Notes: generated by a model from the sequence alone, not told the origin. A stretch of DNA of 64,000 nucleotides from Lathyrus oleraceus (GCF_024323335.1 NC_066581.1:299668536-299732535); one strand, 5' to 3'; positions 1-12,563 are shown, counted from the stretch's first letter. A program made the numbers and translations.

Positions 1-1066
1 TTAATGAGTTCCGTCACGTGGCTGTGGTTTTTTCTATTTATTCCATTTTCTTTTATTTTCAGTTAATTCATTGCATTTTCAAAAATTCATAAAAAATTCA
101 TTTGAAGTCATAACAATATGAGACCAATTCCAAAACTTTTCTTGAAAAATCTAGTTTAATATTATTTGATTTTTAATGGTTTTAATTCATTTTAAATTAC
201 TTTATGACTTTTAAAAAATCGAAAAATATTTTCATAGGATTTATGGATCATGATAAGTCAATGAAAAATAGTCTCATCAATTTCTTATTTGATTTGAGAT
301 TATTTGAGATTTTAATTCATATTATGCTATTTTTAATTGTTTTTTAATTGATTTTAAATACTTTCTGGTTTCAAAAACTTGTGAGAAAATTAGTCAAAGT
401 TTGTTTGACCATGTTGAACCTATGAGAATTTAATTGGACTTGTTGAAGTTGATTTGAATTGAATTTGAGGTTCAACCTTATTTGTTTATTTTTTATTTGC
501 ATTTTACTTTTATTCAAAAAATACCAAAAAAATACCATTGACTCTTTGACTTGTTATCTTCATTTCTCTTCTGTTTGGTGTTGATTGATGTTAATTTGAT
601 TCACATTTGATCAATTGGATTTGGTTGTGGAATTCTTTTCCCCTCCCTTTCATCTTCTTCCCTTTCTTTCCGTCAAATGGCCAATGAGTTAAAGTCTTGA
701 AGTTGGTCTTGACAAATGAGAAGTTTAACCTTCTTTGATCCAAACCAAACTCAACTTGATCCATGATCAAGTGAGTTGTTTTGTGTCCAAGATAGGTTGC
801 TTCTTGGTCAAGCAAATAACTAAAAGTCAATACAAGGCCCTTCCCCTTTTGTTTTGGCATGGCAAGTTTATGGAGCTTGGCTTACTAGTCATGATCTCTA
901 ACTTGTGTTCTTTGCCTATATTCTTATTGACCGGCCTCATTTGAGCCCATTAGTGTACATAAATATATGGCTATCTTGTGTTTGCTTTGTGTTTGTTTTG
1001 TGTGAACCAAACGCAAAAGGAGGAAGGACTTTGAATTAGGACCTACCTATGCTTAAAGGAGTTCAA

Positions 1067-1140
1067 GAGCAACTAGGCCTCATGCCTTTAGAATGCAAAA
1101 ATTTGTTGAAGAGCAACTAGGCCTCATGCCTTTAGAATGC
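1067..1140 (+). repeat. 44-bp direct duplication inside the H LTR
   Basis: The stretch starting GAGCAACTAGGCCTCATGCC occurs at 1067 and again at 1111, a period of 44 bp. It is non-coding, and the ORFs crossing it are not real. Confidence 0.8.
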
Positions 1141-1939
1141 TAAAATTCAAAGTTGACTCCAAAGGACTTCTCTTCCAAACTTATTCTTTGTCCATTCCCT
1201 TTATTGTGTTGTGAACTTTTTGATGTTTGCTTTTGTTTGATAGGGATCCCATCTTGAGATTGTGAAAAGAGGACCATTGTCATGAGTAGCCAAGTTAAGG
1301 GCCAAGCCAAGAGGAGATCCTAGGGGCTTGAATCCATTTGTTTGATTGCTTATTTGTGTGCTAAGTCCAAAGGAAAGGAGCATCTTGAATCATCTATATG
1401 ATTCCAAGAAAAGAAACTCCAAGGGTTTTGTCTTTCCCCTCTTATCTTTGTTTGCTTTAGGACTAGCCCTTCTCTTCTTCTCTCCACTATAACCAAGCCA
1501 AAAATCATTTTCAAAACTTTGATTTTGTTTCAAATTAGAAACATAGGCCTTAAGCCTTTGGTTTTTCAAACTCTTTTCATAAATACTCATTGTGAATAAA
1601 CTTTAATTCAACTTTGACCTCATTTTTGTAAATATACCTAACTTATAAATATAACTCACTTCAAGTTGTTTTGTGGTTTCAATGGCCACTTGTTAAAACC
1701 TTTCAAAAACATTAGTCATAGGTTTGAGTTATCATAGTGGTTGATGTAAATCTCACCTCATCCTTAGTGGTTGGATTATAAGTCTTCCATGCTTATTATA
1801 GGGTTAACCCCTCCCTAGCATGTTGAAGCCTTCCTCATAAGGTGGATTGTTGGTTTAGGTTGAGTTTTCTCCCTTTGATAACAAAAGACCTTAAGGCTTT
1901 TGATCAAATCAATTCACCAATCTTTGAGATTTTTACCCC

Positions 1940-1982
1940 GAACTACGAGGTTTTGATCCTCTTTTGTGATGGTACGTAGGCA
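1940..1982 (+). promoter_or_regulatory. Module I stem-loop in the H LTR
   Basis: Reads CGAACTACGAGG...GGTACGTAGGCA. The outer arms CTACG and CGTAG are complementary. The inner stem seen in the B, E and F copies is weak here. It has the same relative position (upstream of the AGTA hairpin) as in every other Ogre-type LTR of the window. Confidence 0.6.
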
Positions 1983-2106
1983 ATGGGTTCATCCATTCAA
2001 ACAACAAAACTTGTAAATATAATCTATTCTCTTCCCTTCCCTCCAATCTTTTGTATAAATCTTTTCATAAATACCAAATTACAACACATATTTGCAAAAA
2101 GGGTTC

Positions 2107-2122
2107 CCTTAGAGTACTAAGG
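2107..2122 (+). promoter_or_regulatory. Module II hairpin, loop AGTA (H LTR)
   Basis: CCTTAG-AGTA-CTAAGG is a perfect 6-bp stem with a 4-nt loop. The stem differs from all the other families while pairing is kept and the loop is unchanged. Confidence 0.75.
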
Positions 2123-2338
2123 ATGTTTTGGGTGCGTAAAACTTTCCCATTTCATAACCAACCCCCTTACCCAGATCTCAGACATTTTTATTAGTTTTCG
2201 ATTTGAAAAACTTCTTACTTGGCTTTTGTTCGCTTTTTAGCCTTTCCTTTGGACAAATAAAAGTACGGTGGCGACTCGAATTGTATGTTTACTTTTGGTT
2301 TAGTCAATAAACCTAAAGGTAACGAAAACCCCGCTACA

Positions 2339-3700
2339 CAACTCATGGGGAACAGTTCCATCAAGATAATCAACTAGGGAGGAAGCTGAAATAATAGTCA
2401 TCCACGAGGAAATAACTCAGTGGGGAACAAGGAAGGTTAAATTCTTTCTGCTTAAGGGGCTGACACTCTACAATTGAAAGAGGACAGATGCACCAAATCT
2501 GCATGGGGAAGAATAATGTCACCATGGTAGAGGATCAAAAAATAAGGAATCAAATGCAAAAGCATGCATAATGAAATATCTGATGTTTGAATGTATATGT
2601 ATATATGATGGATGATTATGCTGACAAAACAATCGCAAAGGATACAAATGTCATTGATCTGAATCATCACCACAACACTCGGCTAATCTGGACAGGATGT
2701 AGGCATCAACTGGAGAAAAAGTTAGGGACGAACATAAATCATCCATCTCTGATCATCTCAAATCCTACTGAGGAAGGAGAAAAGATTTGCTGAGGATCTG
2801 ATTCATCAACTCTGCGGGGAATTTTAGGTCAACACCATACTGAATGGGAGACAAATTTGCAGAGGACCAAGAATACTGCTCAAGAATCACTGCTGACGGG
2901 GATCAGGAGTGAACTCTATTGGCGATCTGAGGGAATCAAAATCTGGTGTTGGATTTATGCAAACTGTTGAGAATATGCGCCTACAACTCAGTTGGGGAGG
3001 CGATTACAAAGCTTGGCTGGAGAAACTGAATTGTCGTTGGGGAGAAAAAAGTGATCAAACCAACTGCTTGGGGAAGACCAACAATGTCTCGCACTTTTAA
3101 GAATTACCTGTTCTCAGACTGTTGTTGATATTCCTTAATGAAATCGATTGCTTTTAAAAGTAATTACTTTTATTATTCTAAGAAAAATGATTTTTAATAT
3201 TTCAAAAATTTCAAATTTTTCATCATAAAAATTCAATTCAATTTAGCTGGATAATAAACAAGAGTGGAAACAATTGGATAAAAAGCTCAACTTTATTTAA
3301 TAGAATGGTAGTCTGTAAATGACAAGACTCCATAGATCTTTACAAAAGTTGAAAAATGGTAATTTACATGGAAAAGGGCTACATTAAATACAATGGTCAA
3401 TATTCCTTCTACCGACTTCAGTATCCACCGTGCTCTTGGCTTCGGTTGAGAATGATGAATCTGAGTTGTTCAGGGTTGTCTCAAGACTGGAGATCAACTG
3501 AATGTAGTTACTTGCCATAATCCCTAATTTTTGCATAAATTGCCCCAAGATGGGGGACTCAATCTATCGGGATAAATTTTCTGTTTCATGTCTCTAATTT
3601 TTTCCTGGATCGCCCTTTCGGGTTTTCAATCCACTGAGACGCTCATTTTTGCCTAAGCCGCCCTTTCGGGTTTTCAACTTAGCGAGCTGTTCTTTTCTTT
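2339..3700 (-). other. Element A 3' untranslated region
   Basis: No coding frame of interest. On the plus strand it contains repeated TGGGGA-type motifs (ACTCAGTGGGGAAC, GACGGGGATC, GTTGGGGAG), the same style of sequence found after pol in B and F. The polypurine tract and 3' LTR expected to the left are absent because the sequence switches to the H LTR at 2338/2339. Confidence 0.6.
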
Positions 3701-4891
3701 TTAGGCATAGTATTTCTTGACTGCATCAGCATTCACAGGACGCGTGAACTCTTCACCATACATAGTTATAAGAATCAAATCACCGCCTGAAAAGGCTCTC
3801 TTAACAACATTTGTGCCTTCATAATTAGGAGTCCATTTGCCCATAGTATATGGTTTGAAAAATAGAATCTTCTTGAGCACAAGGTCACCTTCTCTGAATA
3901 CACAAGGCCTGACTGTCTTATCAAAAGCTTTCTTCATTCTCTGCTGGTACAACTAACCATGGCACATGACAGTCAACCTCTTCTCTTCAATCAAATTCAA
4001 CTGATCATACCTGGTCTGACACCATTCAGCTTCTGTCAACTTGGCTTCCACCAAGACTCATAATGATGGAATCTCAACCTCTACGGGGAGCACAATTTCC
4101 ATACCATAAACAAGTGGGAAAGGGGTTGCCCCTGTTGAAGTACGAATGGATGTACAGTACCCATGCAAAGCAAATGGGAGCATATCATGCCAATCTTTGT
4201 AGGTCACAACCATTTTCTGAATGATCTTCTTGATGTTCTTATTCGTAGCTTCAACATCCCCATTCATCTTAGGTCTGTAGGGAGAAGAATTATGATGTGC
4301 AATCTTGAAGTCTTTGCAAAGAGCTTCCACCATATTATTATTCAAGTTCGATCCGTTATCAATAATGATCTTACTTGGCACACCATACCGGAATATAATT
4401 TGATTCTTGATAAACCTCACAACAACTTGCTTAGTTACATTCACATACGATGCCTCTTCAACCCACTTTGTGAAGTAATCAATAGCCACCAAAATGAAGC
4501 GATGTTCGTTCTAAGCTTTAGGCTCAATCATGCCAATCATATCAAATCCCCACATGGAGAAGGGCCATGGAGAGGAAATGACATTCAACAGTGTCGGAGG
4601 AACATGAATCTTATCTGTATAAATTTGACACTTGTGGCATTTCTTCACAAACTTGCAACTGTCAAATTCTATTGTCAGTCAATAGTAACCTGCTCTCAAC
4701 ATCTTCTTGTCCATATCATGTCTATTGGAATGAGTACCAAAGGAACCTTCATGGACTTCAGTCATCAACAGGTCTGCTTCGTGTCTATCCACGCATTTGA
4801 GCAAAACCATATCGAAGTTTCTTTTGTAAAGCACATCACCATTCAGGTAGAAGTTCCCAACTAATCTCCTCAAGGTCTTTTTATCTTTCAA
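3701..4891 (-). pseudogene. Element A integrase (end of pol)
   Basis: Integrase inserts the cDNA into host DNA. Reading right to left: an N-terminal zinc-binding part with H...H around EVHEGSFGTHSNRH and C..C in CKFVKKCHKCQIY (about 4640-4790); a catalytic core with D in FDMIGMIEP, D in IIIDNGSN and E in NGDVEATNKN; and a C-terminal part ending VKKYYA at 3701. All three catalytic acidic residues are visible. The frame is interrupted by stops near 4680, 4515, 4057 and 3953, so it is dead as it stands. It is the only integrase core of an Ogre-type element in the window; B and F have lost theirs. Confidence 0.85.
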
Positions 4892-4912
4892 AGATGCCCC
4901 AGTCGGGTAAAT

Positions 4913-5725
4913 CTAACTTTGGAGGAAACACTTGATATCAAAATACCACGGCTTCTCATCTTTAACTTCTTCAACAGCAAACACATGAGCTGGCCTATTA
5001 AGACGCATCACCGTTAAATTGGGAACTTTGTTCCAGAATTTCACCATAATCATAGAAGCCAACGTTGCAAGAGCATCTGCCATCCGGTTTTCATCTCGAG
5101 GGATATGATGAAACTCAACCTTTGTAAAGAAAGTTGAAATCCTCCTCGCATAATCTCTATATGGTATCAAACCGGGTGGATTTGTCTCTCATTCACCTTT
5201 GATCTGATTCACGACCAAAGCTGAATCTCCATAGACGTCAAGATACTTGATTCTGAGATCAATGGCCTCTTCAAGCCCCATAATGTAAGCTTCATACTCA
5301 ACCATGTTATTCGTACACTTGAAAGATAATCTAGCTGTAAATGGAAAATCAGTGCCTTGAGGAGTAATAATCACTGCCCCAATGCCATTACCATATTGAT
5401 TAACAACTCCATCAAATACCATGCCCCAACGGGAACCAGGTTCTGGCCCTTCTTCAAGCAATGATTCATCACAATCTTTCATTTTCAAGTACAAAATCTC
5501 TTCATCAGGAAAATCATACTGTACCGACTGATAGTCTTCAATTGGTTGGTGAGCCAAATGGTCAGCCAAGATACTACCTTTGATAGCCTTTTGAGATTGG
5601 TATTCGATATCACACTCAGATAATAACATCTTCCAACAGGAAATCCTCCCAGTTAAAGCAAGCTTCTCAAAAATATACTTGATTGGATCCATTTTGGATA
5701 TCAACCAAGTAGTATGATTCAACAT
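4913..5725 (-). pseudogene. Element A RNase H domain
   Basis: RNase H degrades the RNA strand of the RNA/DNA hybrid. The first catalytic Asp is in MVFDGVVNQYG, the Glu is in MVEYEAYIMGLEEA, and the second Asp is in VYGDSALVVNQIKG. A stop (TGA where related copies have Trp in KGEWE) splits the domain near 5190. The C-terminal part RDENRMADALATLASM is typical of Tat-lineage pol. It is joined to RT upstream and integrase downstream in one original frame. Confidence 0.85.
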
Positions 5726-7153
5726 ATACTAGCGCAGACGCTTAGTAGTCCAAGCCAATGCGCAACAAGTCTTTTCTAGCATAGAATACCGAGTCTCACA
5801 GTCGGTGAATTTCTTATTGATGTAGTAGATTGCATATTGTTTCTTTCCAGTTTCATCTTACTGACCAAGAATACAACCCATACTTTCGTCAAGCACAATC
5901 AAATACATGATCAAAGGTCTTCCTTCAACATGTGGAGACAGAATCAGAGGCTCGAGCAGATACTCTTTGTTACTGTCAAAAGCTTTCTTACAATTTTCGG
6001 TCCAATCACAAGACTGATCTTTCTGAAGAAGCTTGAATATAGGTGCACACATGGCAGTCATATGCGATATAAATCTTGAGATATAATTCAAGCGGTCGAG
6101 AAAACCTCTGACTTGCTTCTTAGTTTTGGGCGTAGGCATCTCTTGTATTGCTTTGACCTTGGCAGGATCAACTTCAATATCCTTCTCACTGACAATAAAG
6201 CCCAACAACTTACCAGAACGAACACCAAAAGTACACTTATTGGGATTCAAGAAGAGTTTATACTTCCTCAAATGCTAGAATAACTTTAATAAATGCTTAA
6301 CATGCTCTTCTTCATCACTTGATTTGGCAATCATATCATCAACATAAACCTCAATCTCCTTATGCATCATATCATGAAAAAGAGTGGTCATAGCTCTCTA
6401 GTATGTTGCACCAACATTCTTTAAACCGAAAGGCATCACTCTATAATAGAATGTTCCCTAGGGCGTAATGAATGTGGTCTTCTCCATATCTTTGGGTTCC
6501 ATTTTGATCTAATTATAACCAGAAAATCCTTCCATAAACGAAAACACTTTGAATTTAGCTGTATTGTCTACCAACATATCAATGTGTGGCAGAGGGAAAT
6601 CATCTTTCGAACTAGCTTTTTTCAAATCTCTATAATCGACACACATATAGACTTTTCCATCCTTCTTTGGAACAAGCACAATATTGGCCACCCACTGCAG
6701 ATACTCATCGGTAACAAGAAAACCAACATCAATCTGCTTCTGCACTTCTTCTTTGATCTTTACTGCCATATCAGGATGAGTCCTTCTCAACTTCTGCTTG
6801 ACTGGCGGGCACTTTGGCTTCAATGACAATCTATGCTCCATAATCTCAGAATCCAAACCAGGCATGTCTTGATAGGACCAAGCCAGCACATCGAAATATT
6901 CTCGAAGAAGATCAATCAACCCCTTCTTAACCTCTGGACACAGTTGAGACCCAATCTTGACTTCCTTCACATCATCTTCGGAACCCAAGTTGACTAACTC
7001 AATCTTCTCTTCGAACGACTGAATGGTTTTTTCCTCATCCTTAAGTAGACAAGACAATTCATCAGATACCTCTTCATCATCAGCCTCAAACACAGGGAAC
7101 TCAAAGTTTGGAGAGGGAGTAGGATATTGTATTCAATGGGTTTGGGAACCAAC
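5726..7153 (-). pseudogene. Element A pol exon: linker and reverse transcriptase
   Basis: Starts at the 3' splice site at 7154/7153. An acidic linker (VFEADDEEVSDELSCLL) is followed by RT: PPVKQKLRRTHPDM, WVANIVLVPKKDGKVYMCVDYRD, LPHIDMLVDN and FSFMEGFSGYN. The catalytic box YVDDMIAKS lies at about 6330-6352, and the LGFIVSE and GFLDRLNYISRF segments belong to palm/thumb. In-frame stops fall near 6510, 6460, 6398 and 6276, mostly TAG where related copies have CAG or TGG. A small indel near 7130 breaks the frame between the linker and the splice site. The motifs look complete apart from these lesions. Confidence 0.88.
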
Positions 7154-7406
7154 CTGTATAATAATTTGATATTTTGATTTTAGAGAAGTGAATTACGATC
7201 AAATATTATGCAGATGGACAATTATTATTTATTTATGTTTTTTGTGATTACCATTTTCAGAAAAGTAAAAAGTAAAAATAAAACATCATAGATGTGGATG
7301 AATAGAATTGTATTTTATTAATGATAATTGAGAAATGCCTAACAAAGTTCACTTCTCCCTTAGGCATAGGAGAAGGATTTTTCTTAAAACATGAAAAACA
7401 AATTAC
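7154..7406 (-). other. Element A intron between gag-pro and pol
   Basis: About 253 nt, AT-rich. The 5' splice site (minus strand) is CTCTAA|GTAATT and the 3' splice site is TATACAG|GTTGG. Without splicing, protease ends at the TAA lying inside GTAA; splicing joins AA to G and removes the stop. A spliced intron at this point is established for Ogre elements. The position is the same in B, C and F. Confidence 0.75.
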
Positions 7407-9195
7407 TTAGAGCGATGGACAATAACAGGAACATCAACAGCAACCCAATTGTTGCAAGTTTGGCCATGCATCACAAAGTTGGCGCAAGCTTCATCTTCAT
7501 CATCCTCAAGTACAACAGTTGAGTGTTGTTCATTACCATGAATGAACCCTCCACTGTGGAAACTTGGTTGTACTTCTTCATCTTTGACATTGAACGACCC
7601 TTGTTGAAATCCTAATCCAGCGCTATTCTTATTCTCTGCAACTTCTATCATACGGCCCCACTGGTCTGTACTGCCTCAATAGCTTTCTGAGCATCTTTGG
7701 AAGAAGACATGGGTGCCCCAGTTTTCTTCTCCTCAGTGATAGACAAGGCTTGGAACGAAGTTCCAACCTCCTCCTCAGCTTCAACATATGTAAAAGATGA
7801 CAGATGGCTCACCAAGAACGCTTTCTCTCCACCAACAACGACAAGCTTTTCGTTCTTCATAAATTTCAATTTCTGGTGTAGAGTGGATGTTACAGCCCCT
7901 GCTTCATGAATACATGGCCTTCCCAACATGCAACTATAGGATGGGTGGATATCCATTACTTCGAAAGTAATTTGGAAATCACTCAGGCCTATTTTCACTA
8001 GAAGGTCCACTTCACCAATGATAGTTTTACGAGAACCGTCGAACGCTTTGACAATTATGCCACTATACCTTATTGGGGCGCCTTGATAGGAAAGTCTAGA
8101 TAGATTTGATTTTGGGAGTACATTCAAAGAAGAACCGGTATCGACCAACACATTGGATAACGCATCCTCCTTACAGTTCATTGAAATGTGTAATGCCATA
8201 TTATGATTTATGCCTTCCTTAGGAAGGTCTTCATCACAAAAACTCAGATTGTTACAAGAAGTAATGTTAGCCATAATGTGGTCAAATTGATCCACAGTTT
8301 CATCATGCTCAACGTAGGCTTGCTCCAATACTTTTTGCAATGCTTCTCTGTGCGCTTCAGAATTCATCAATAGAGACATCACTGAAATCTTCGGCGGGGT
8401 TTGGAGCAGCTGCTCCACCACATTAAACTCACTCCTCTTGATTAATCGTAATAACTCATCATTATCATTAGTCTTGAGCTTACTGGATTCACCAGACTGA
8501 CAAACTGGAGCACTAACTAGATTCACCACAGGCATATCCACCTTGTTACTGACTGCAACCTCTTCTACATCCTTTGGAAATATTGGGCCAAACACACGAC
8601 CACTACGAGCCACCTTCGTAATATCAACTATATTCACAACATAATTTGTCGTAGGTAATGGGGCCTCTCGACCATTCTCTACCATGGTGGCATTATACTG
8701 ATAAGGCACAACTTTATCGAATGTATATGGGATAGGGCCCACTAACCGTATTACCAATGGAGATACCGATCTATTGACGATGTTGCTGCTGCTACTATCA
8801 AATTGAATTACTACCCGCTCAGGGGTCTTAAACACTGGCACAATTACATTGACATCATCTACTTCCCTTGACTGACAAACTTGGATAAGCCCTTCATCCA
8901 TCAATCTCTGAATGTCCCTCTTGACAATGACACATCCTCGAGGGTTCACGCTACATATCACACAACCATCATGGTCATGCTCACAATCACTGACCAAACA
9001 GATATCTCTATGAATTGCAACCAAAGACTGTCTGTTATGGCGAACATCATAAACCTTATATTCTCTAGGACATCCATCTACCATGTTGACAGAAGAGTTA
9101 CCATGGGCGGGCAACGGATTGGCTTTCACATTCGGTGCACGGTCCTCAAAGGACACCATCCCACTCTTCACAAGTTTCTGTACCTCGTATTTCAA
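7407..9195 (-). pseudogene. Element A gag C-terminus and aspartic protease
   Basis: An open frame of 515 codons (9195-7648) followed by a second segment (7651-7407) that belongs to the same protein. The retropepsin-like active site is DTGSSLNVLPKS (about 8120-8155), with the downstream Ile/Leu-Gly box IGEVDLLVKIG and YSCMLGRPCIHEAGAV. The segment HGQTCNNW lies just before the intron donor. The N-terminal region follows the zinc-knuckle-like part of Gag. One in-frame break at about 7648 separates the last 80 codons. The protease would cut the Gag-Pol polyprotein inside the particle. Confidence 0.85.
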
Positions 9196-10600
9196 CGGGT
9201 AACAGTTCTCAATATCATGGCTGGGAGCTCATTGATGAAAGGCACAATGGAGTTCAGGGTTATACCACCATGGAAGTGGCTCGGGAATTTGAGGTGGATT
9301 TCTTGGTTGAAGTAGGTTCTTGAGAACCAAAGATGGGTAGAGTTCAGCGTATGACATAGGAGTAGGGTCAAAAAAGACCTTCTTCCTCTCGAAATTTTGT
9401 GGTTGATTATTATTGTTGTTGTTGTTGTTGTTGGTTCTTTGTTGCAGTTATTATTGACGTTGTTGTTGAATTGGAACTGATTGATTGTTGGAATCATTAG
9501 AAAACACTGGAATTAGTGATGAAACTTGATGTTGATGTTGGCACAGTTGAGGATTTCTTCGGACATGAGGCCTCCTCTGCCTCCCCACGGACACTGCATT
9601 GGTTTCCCCTTCCTTCTTTCTGGAAAAACCACTCCCATACTTCTTACTGGATGACACCTCTTCCTTAGACAGATGTCCCTCACGGACTCCTTCGTCTAAC
9701 CTCATCCCCATGTTTACCATCTCAGTAAAGTCACCAGGGGCACTGGCAATCATGCGCTCGTAATAGAATGAACTCAGGGTCTTCAGAAAAATCTTCGTCA
9801 TCTCCTTTTCTTCCAATGGAGGATTGATCTGTGCAGAAAGTTCTCTCCATCTTTGAGCATATTCTATAAAAGTCTCCTTATCCTTCTGAGACATAGACCA
9901 CAGCCGGTCGCTATCAGGCGCCATGTCCATATTATACTTGTACTGTTTCACAAAAGCCTCACCCAAATCTTTAAACGTGAGTTAACATTTTTCTGGCGTA
10001 CATAACAAGGTGGCTTAGTGGACAAGTATTTCCCTTATACTTTTCAAAGTCGGGGACTTTGAACTTCATCGGGATCTTCACATTCGGTACTAAGCAAAGT
10101 TCAACAACACTTTTACCAAACAGGTCTTTTCCTCTCAAAGTTTTCAATTCCTTTCGTAGCTCAAGGAACTGACCCTTCATTTCATCCATTTTCTCGTAGA
10201 CATCTGGACCCTCAGACGACTTAGAATGGTAGATGGTGTCCTCAACACGGGGCAAGGTATGAACAACGGGAGGTGGCACAGACATGACCGGGCTAGATGC
10301 TGGCATAGAAGCAAAGATGGGTACAAACCCTTCAGGAATGAAATTTGGCGGCATCCCCTACGGGAATCCAGCAGGCATAGTTAGACCGGACTGAGTAGCA
10401 ATAATAGGCATGGTTAAAGTAGCAACCTCGGAGATGACAGTCCTCTGGGAAGTATTTACGGGAGTTGGTGAAGACTAATTATGCATAGCAAGAACAAACT
10501 CCATCATGGCAGTCAGCCGAGCAACCTCATCCTTCAGTTCTCTGTTCTCTTGTTCCAAATGCTCCATAATTCTGGGTTGATTGGCACGAGTGTTATATCG
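9196..10600 (-). pseudogene. Element A Gag
   Basis: The capsid precursor, which binds genomic RNA and forms particles. The N-terminus includes LEQENRELKDEVARLT (coiled-coil-like, about 10520-10570). The middle is FKVPDFEKYKGNTCPLSHL, then the retrotransposon Gag core FVKQYKYNMDMAP...FIEYAQRWRELSAQI (9966-9700), and a C-terminal CAFHQ..APSHDIENC knuckle near 9200-9240. Compared with B, about 30 residues are missing at 9970-9985 between MYARKMLTHV and GEAFVKQ, so the core is internally deleted. Stops occur near 10480, 10365, 9967 and 9220. A GTT/ATT microsatellite at 9400-9445 gives a run of Asn. Confidence 0.8.
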
Positions 10601-10868
10601 GTGAGTCAGCTTGACTGAAGCACAGAAGAATAACTGATAAGACACCTGGTAGAAGAAAACCTACTATGAAAATGATGCATGGAATGCAATGTTTTTGTTT
10701 ATTTTATTTCAAGGAACATACAAAGTTTTATTTGCAAATATTTACATAATAATAATAGTAATAATTTGATTGACTTATAAAAATCTCTTTGATTCATATA
10801 ATTTGGAAGGATTACACTGAGTACGATTTCAGAAACCAAAGTAAAAATATAAGAGAAAAGGAAACTAA
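10601..10868 (-). other. Spacer between ORF1 and gag of A; possible intron end
   Basis: U-rich on the minus strand, with an ATT repeat near 10741-10765. It ends in a pyrimidine-rich stretch plus CCAG|GTGTC at 10646/10645, which resembles a plant 3' splice site. The same AG|GTGTC junction precedes gag in B and F. No convincing donor is seen at the end of ORF1. Confidence 0.4.
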
Positions 10869-12184
10869 TCATCCTAAGGATCCCCTAACAACAGTGTCAG
10901 ATGATCTGGCTGCTGGCGCATACTTCCTTCGGATGCGTCGGATCTCGGACTCAAAAGATGTCTGCATCTGAGCCTTCTCAAGAACTAGCTGATCAACAAT
11001 CTTCTTCCAAGCACCGGATGGCTCAGGCATACTAGAGGAAGATGTACCCTCTGGCTCTCTCTAGCTCTTCACTGCTCGGTCTTCAAGAAGTTCGATAAGC
11101 GCATCTTTGTCCTTTGACTCAAGCTGCAACTCCTCATGCTTTCGGCTTAAAGCATGGAATCACTTTTCCCACATATCTCTCTCTTGCTTAATCTTGGTGA
11201 GTGCGTCTTCCATCTCCTCTACATCTTGGTTAGGGAGAGTTAATGGCTCAGCCACAACCAAATACATAGGTCTCTCACATGCATACGGCATCTTCAATTC
11301 CAAAGCTCTCTTATTCACCCAAGTAGTGTAAACTTCCAAAGCTACACAGTTACACGGACCAAGCTCGGATCTTCATTTCCTATGCATATTATGTCAAGCA
11401 TGTATCATCTTCTACTTCAAATGTTGGGGATCTTTACCCTCTTGATAGAAAATACCTTCTAACTGAGTGTTATTAGACTTGTCTCTTAAGGGGAACCCAA
11501 GTTAACGATGAGCCAAAGCAGGGTTGTAGTTAATTCCTCCTTGTGTACCAATGAGAGGCACATTAGAGAATTCACCACAACTATCAATAATATCCAAGCT
11601 ACTCAATGCATAGTTGTACCAAACAATATCATTGTTAGTGAGGGACATAAGTCTCTGAGAACGCTGTAGACATTGCTTGTTCTCCACAAAAGCAGGCGTC
11701 TGAGGTAAGTGCGAAATAAACCACTTGTACAGAAGAGGAACACAGCAGACAATAGTCCCACCACCTTTAGAATTCCTTAGATGCAAAGAGAAGTACATGT
11801 CACCCAACAGAGTAGGTACATGGTTCCCAATCAAGAAGATTCTAATGGCGCTAACATCGACAAAACCGTCAATGTTAGGGAACAAAGCTAAACCATAGAT
11901 GAGCAACACAAAGATACCTTCAAAAGCATCCATACTACCGGCTTGAGAAAATACAATAGCTTTCCCAATGAGGAACTCAGAAGTCAACCCAAACATTCCT
12001 CCTTTCTTAACCCAATGAGCCTTAATCTCAGACTTCTTCAGATGAAGAGCTTCAGCTATAATATGAGATATGGGAATCTTCTCCAATCCACTAAAAGGCA
12101 CCTTTTTAGAAACAGGTATTCCCAAGAGATGGGCCTAATCCTCTAACGTAGGCATAAGCTGATAATCGGGAAAAGTGAAGCAAC
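10869..12184 (-). pseudogene. Element A ORF1 (DUF7745-like), C-terminal part
   Basis: Ogre elements carry an extra ORF upstream of gag; its product is annotated in legume genomes as DUF7745, and the function is not established. This segment continues from 45911-46101 and is separated from it by B. Visible landmarks are VPFSGLEKIP, AFEGIFVLLIYGLALFPNID, VDVSAIRIFLIGNHVPTLL and GGGTIVCCVPLLYKWFISHLP. A charged, coiled-coil-like tail (VEEMEDALTKIKQERDMWEK) runs to a stop at 10869. Premature stops occur at 11502 (TAA where C has CAG), 11410-11370, and near 11160 and 11060. The hydrophobic LLIYGLALFP block might be a buried helix rather than a membrane segment. Confidence 0.8.
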
Positions 12185-12393
12185 GGTAGTGTCATAACCT
12201 ACCTGCGAAAAAAAACAACCGGCGAAAAAGAAAAGACAGAAGAGTCGCCACCGTGCGTTAGTTATCCCAAAGGAGGGAAAGGAAACGCTCGAAGTAAACC
12301 TGGAAAAAGGAAAGGAAAAGACAAGGTCTCACAACCAAATCTTGGGCTCGGGAGTCGGTTATGCGAAGGGAAGGTATTAGCACTCCTACGCAT

Positions 12394-12409
12394 CCGTAGT
12401 ACTCTACGG
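12394..12409 (-). promoter_or_regulatory. Module II hairpin, loop AGTA (B, left LTR)
   Basis: Element-strand CCGTAG-AGTA-CTACGG, a perfect 6-bp stem. The right LTR copy at 44008-44023 has one C-to-T type change in the stem. Confidence 0.75.
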
Positions 12410-12513
12410 GATCCACTCTTGTTGTTCTTGTCTAAAGGGTGTGGGTTCATCTAATGTACTATTTACTAAAAGAGGGGTCAAGAGAAAATGACTCGCACGG
12501 ATGTCGCATCCAC

Positions 12514-12563
12514 TGCATACGCATCTCATCTGAATATGAGAATCAGAGTCTTCGTAGCTCGGC
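12514..12563 (-). promoter_or_regulatory. Module I stem-loop, copy a (B, left LTR)
   Basis: On the plus strand TACG...CGTA closes an inner stem TCTCAT/ATGAGA with loop CTGAAT, followed by ATCAGAG and GCTCGG. The right LTR counterpart is at 44129-44176. Confidence 0.65.

Larger units (their letters stand above)
1..2338 (+). repeat. Element H: 3' part of an Ogre/Tat-type LTR
   Basis: Non-coding, AT-rich LTR reading on the plus strand and entering from the left edge. It carries the landmarks of the other Ogre-like LTRs here: GAACTACG...TACGTAGGCA at 1940-1982, an AGTA-loop hairpin at 2107-2122, a GGTGGCGACTC motif near 2266, and a terminal CCGCTACA ending at 2338. No PBS follows, so this is best read as the 3' LTR of a plus-strand element whose body lies outside the window. 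It abuts the 3' untranslated region of A, and the five bases after it (CAACT) would be the expected target-site duplication. Its sequence differs from the A/C/D LTRs, so it is a separate subfamily. Confidence 0.75.

Noticed and set aside
4163..4864. 233-codon plus-strand ORF
   Set aside because: It is the antisense of the integrase region of A, which has clear motifs on the minus strand.
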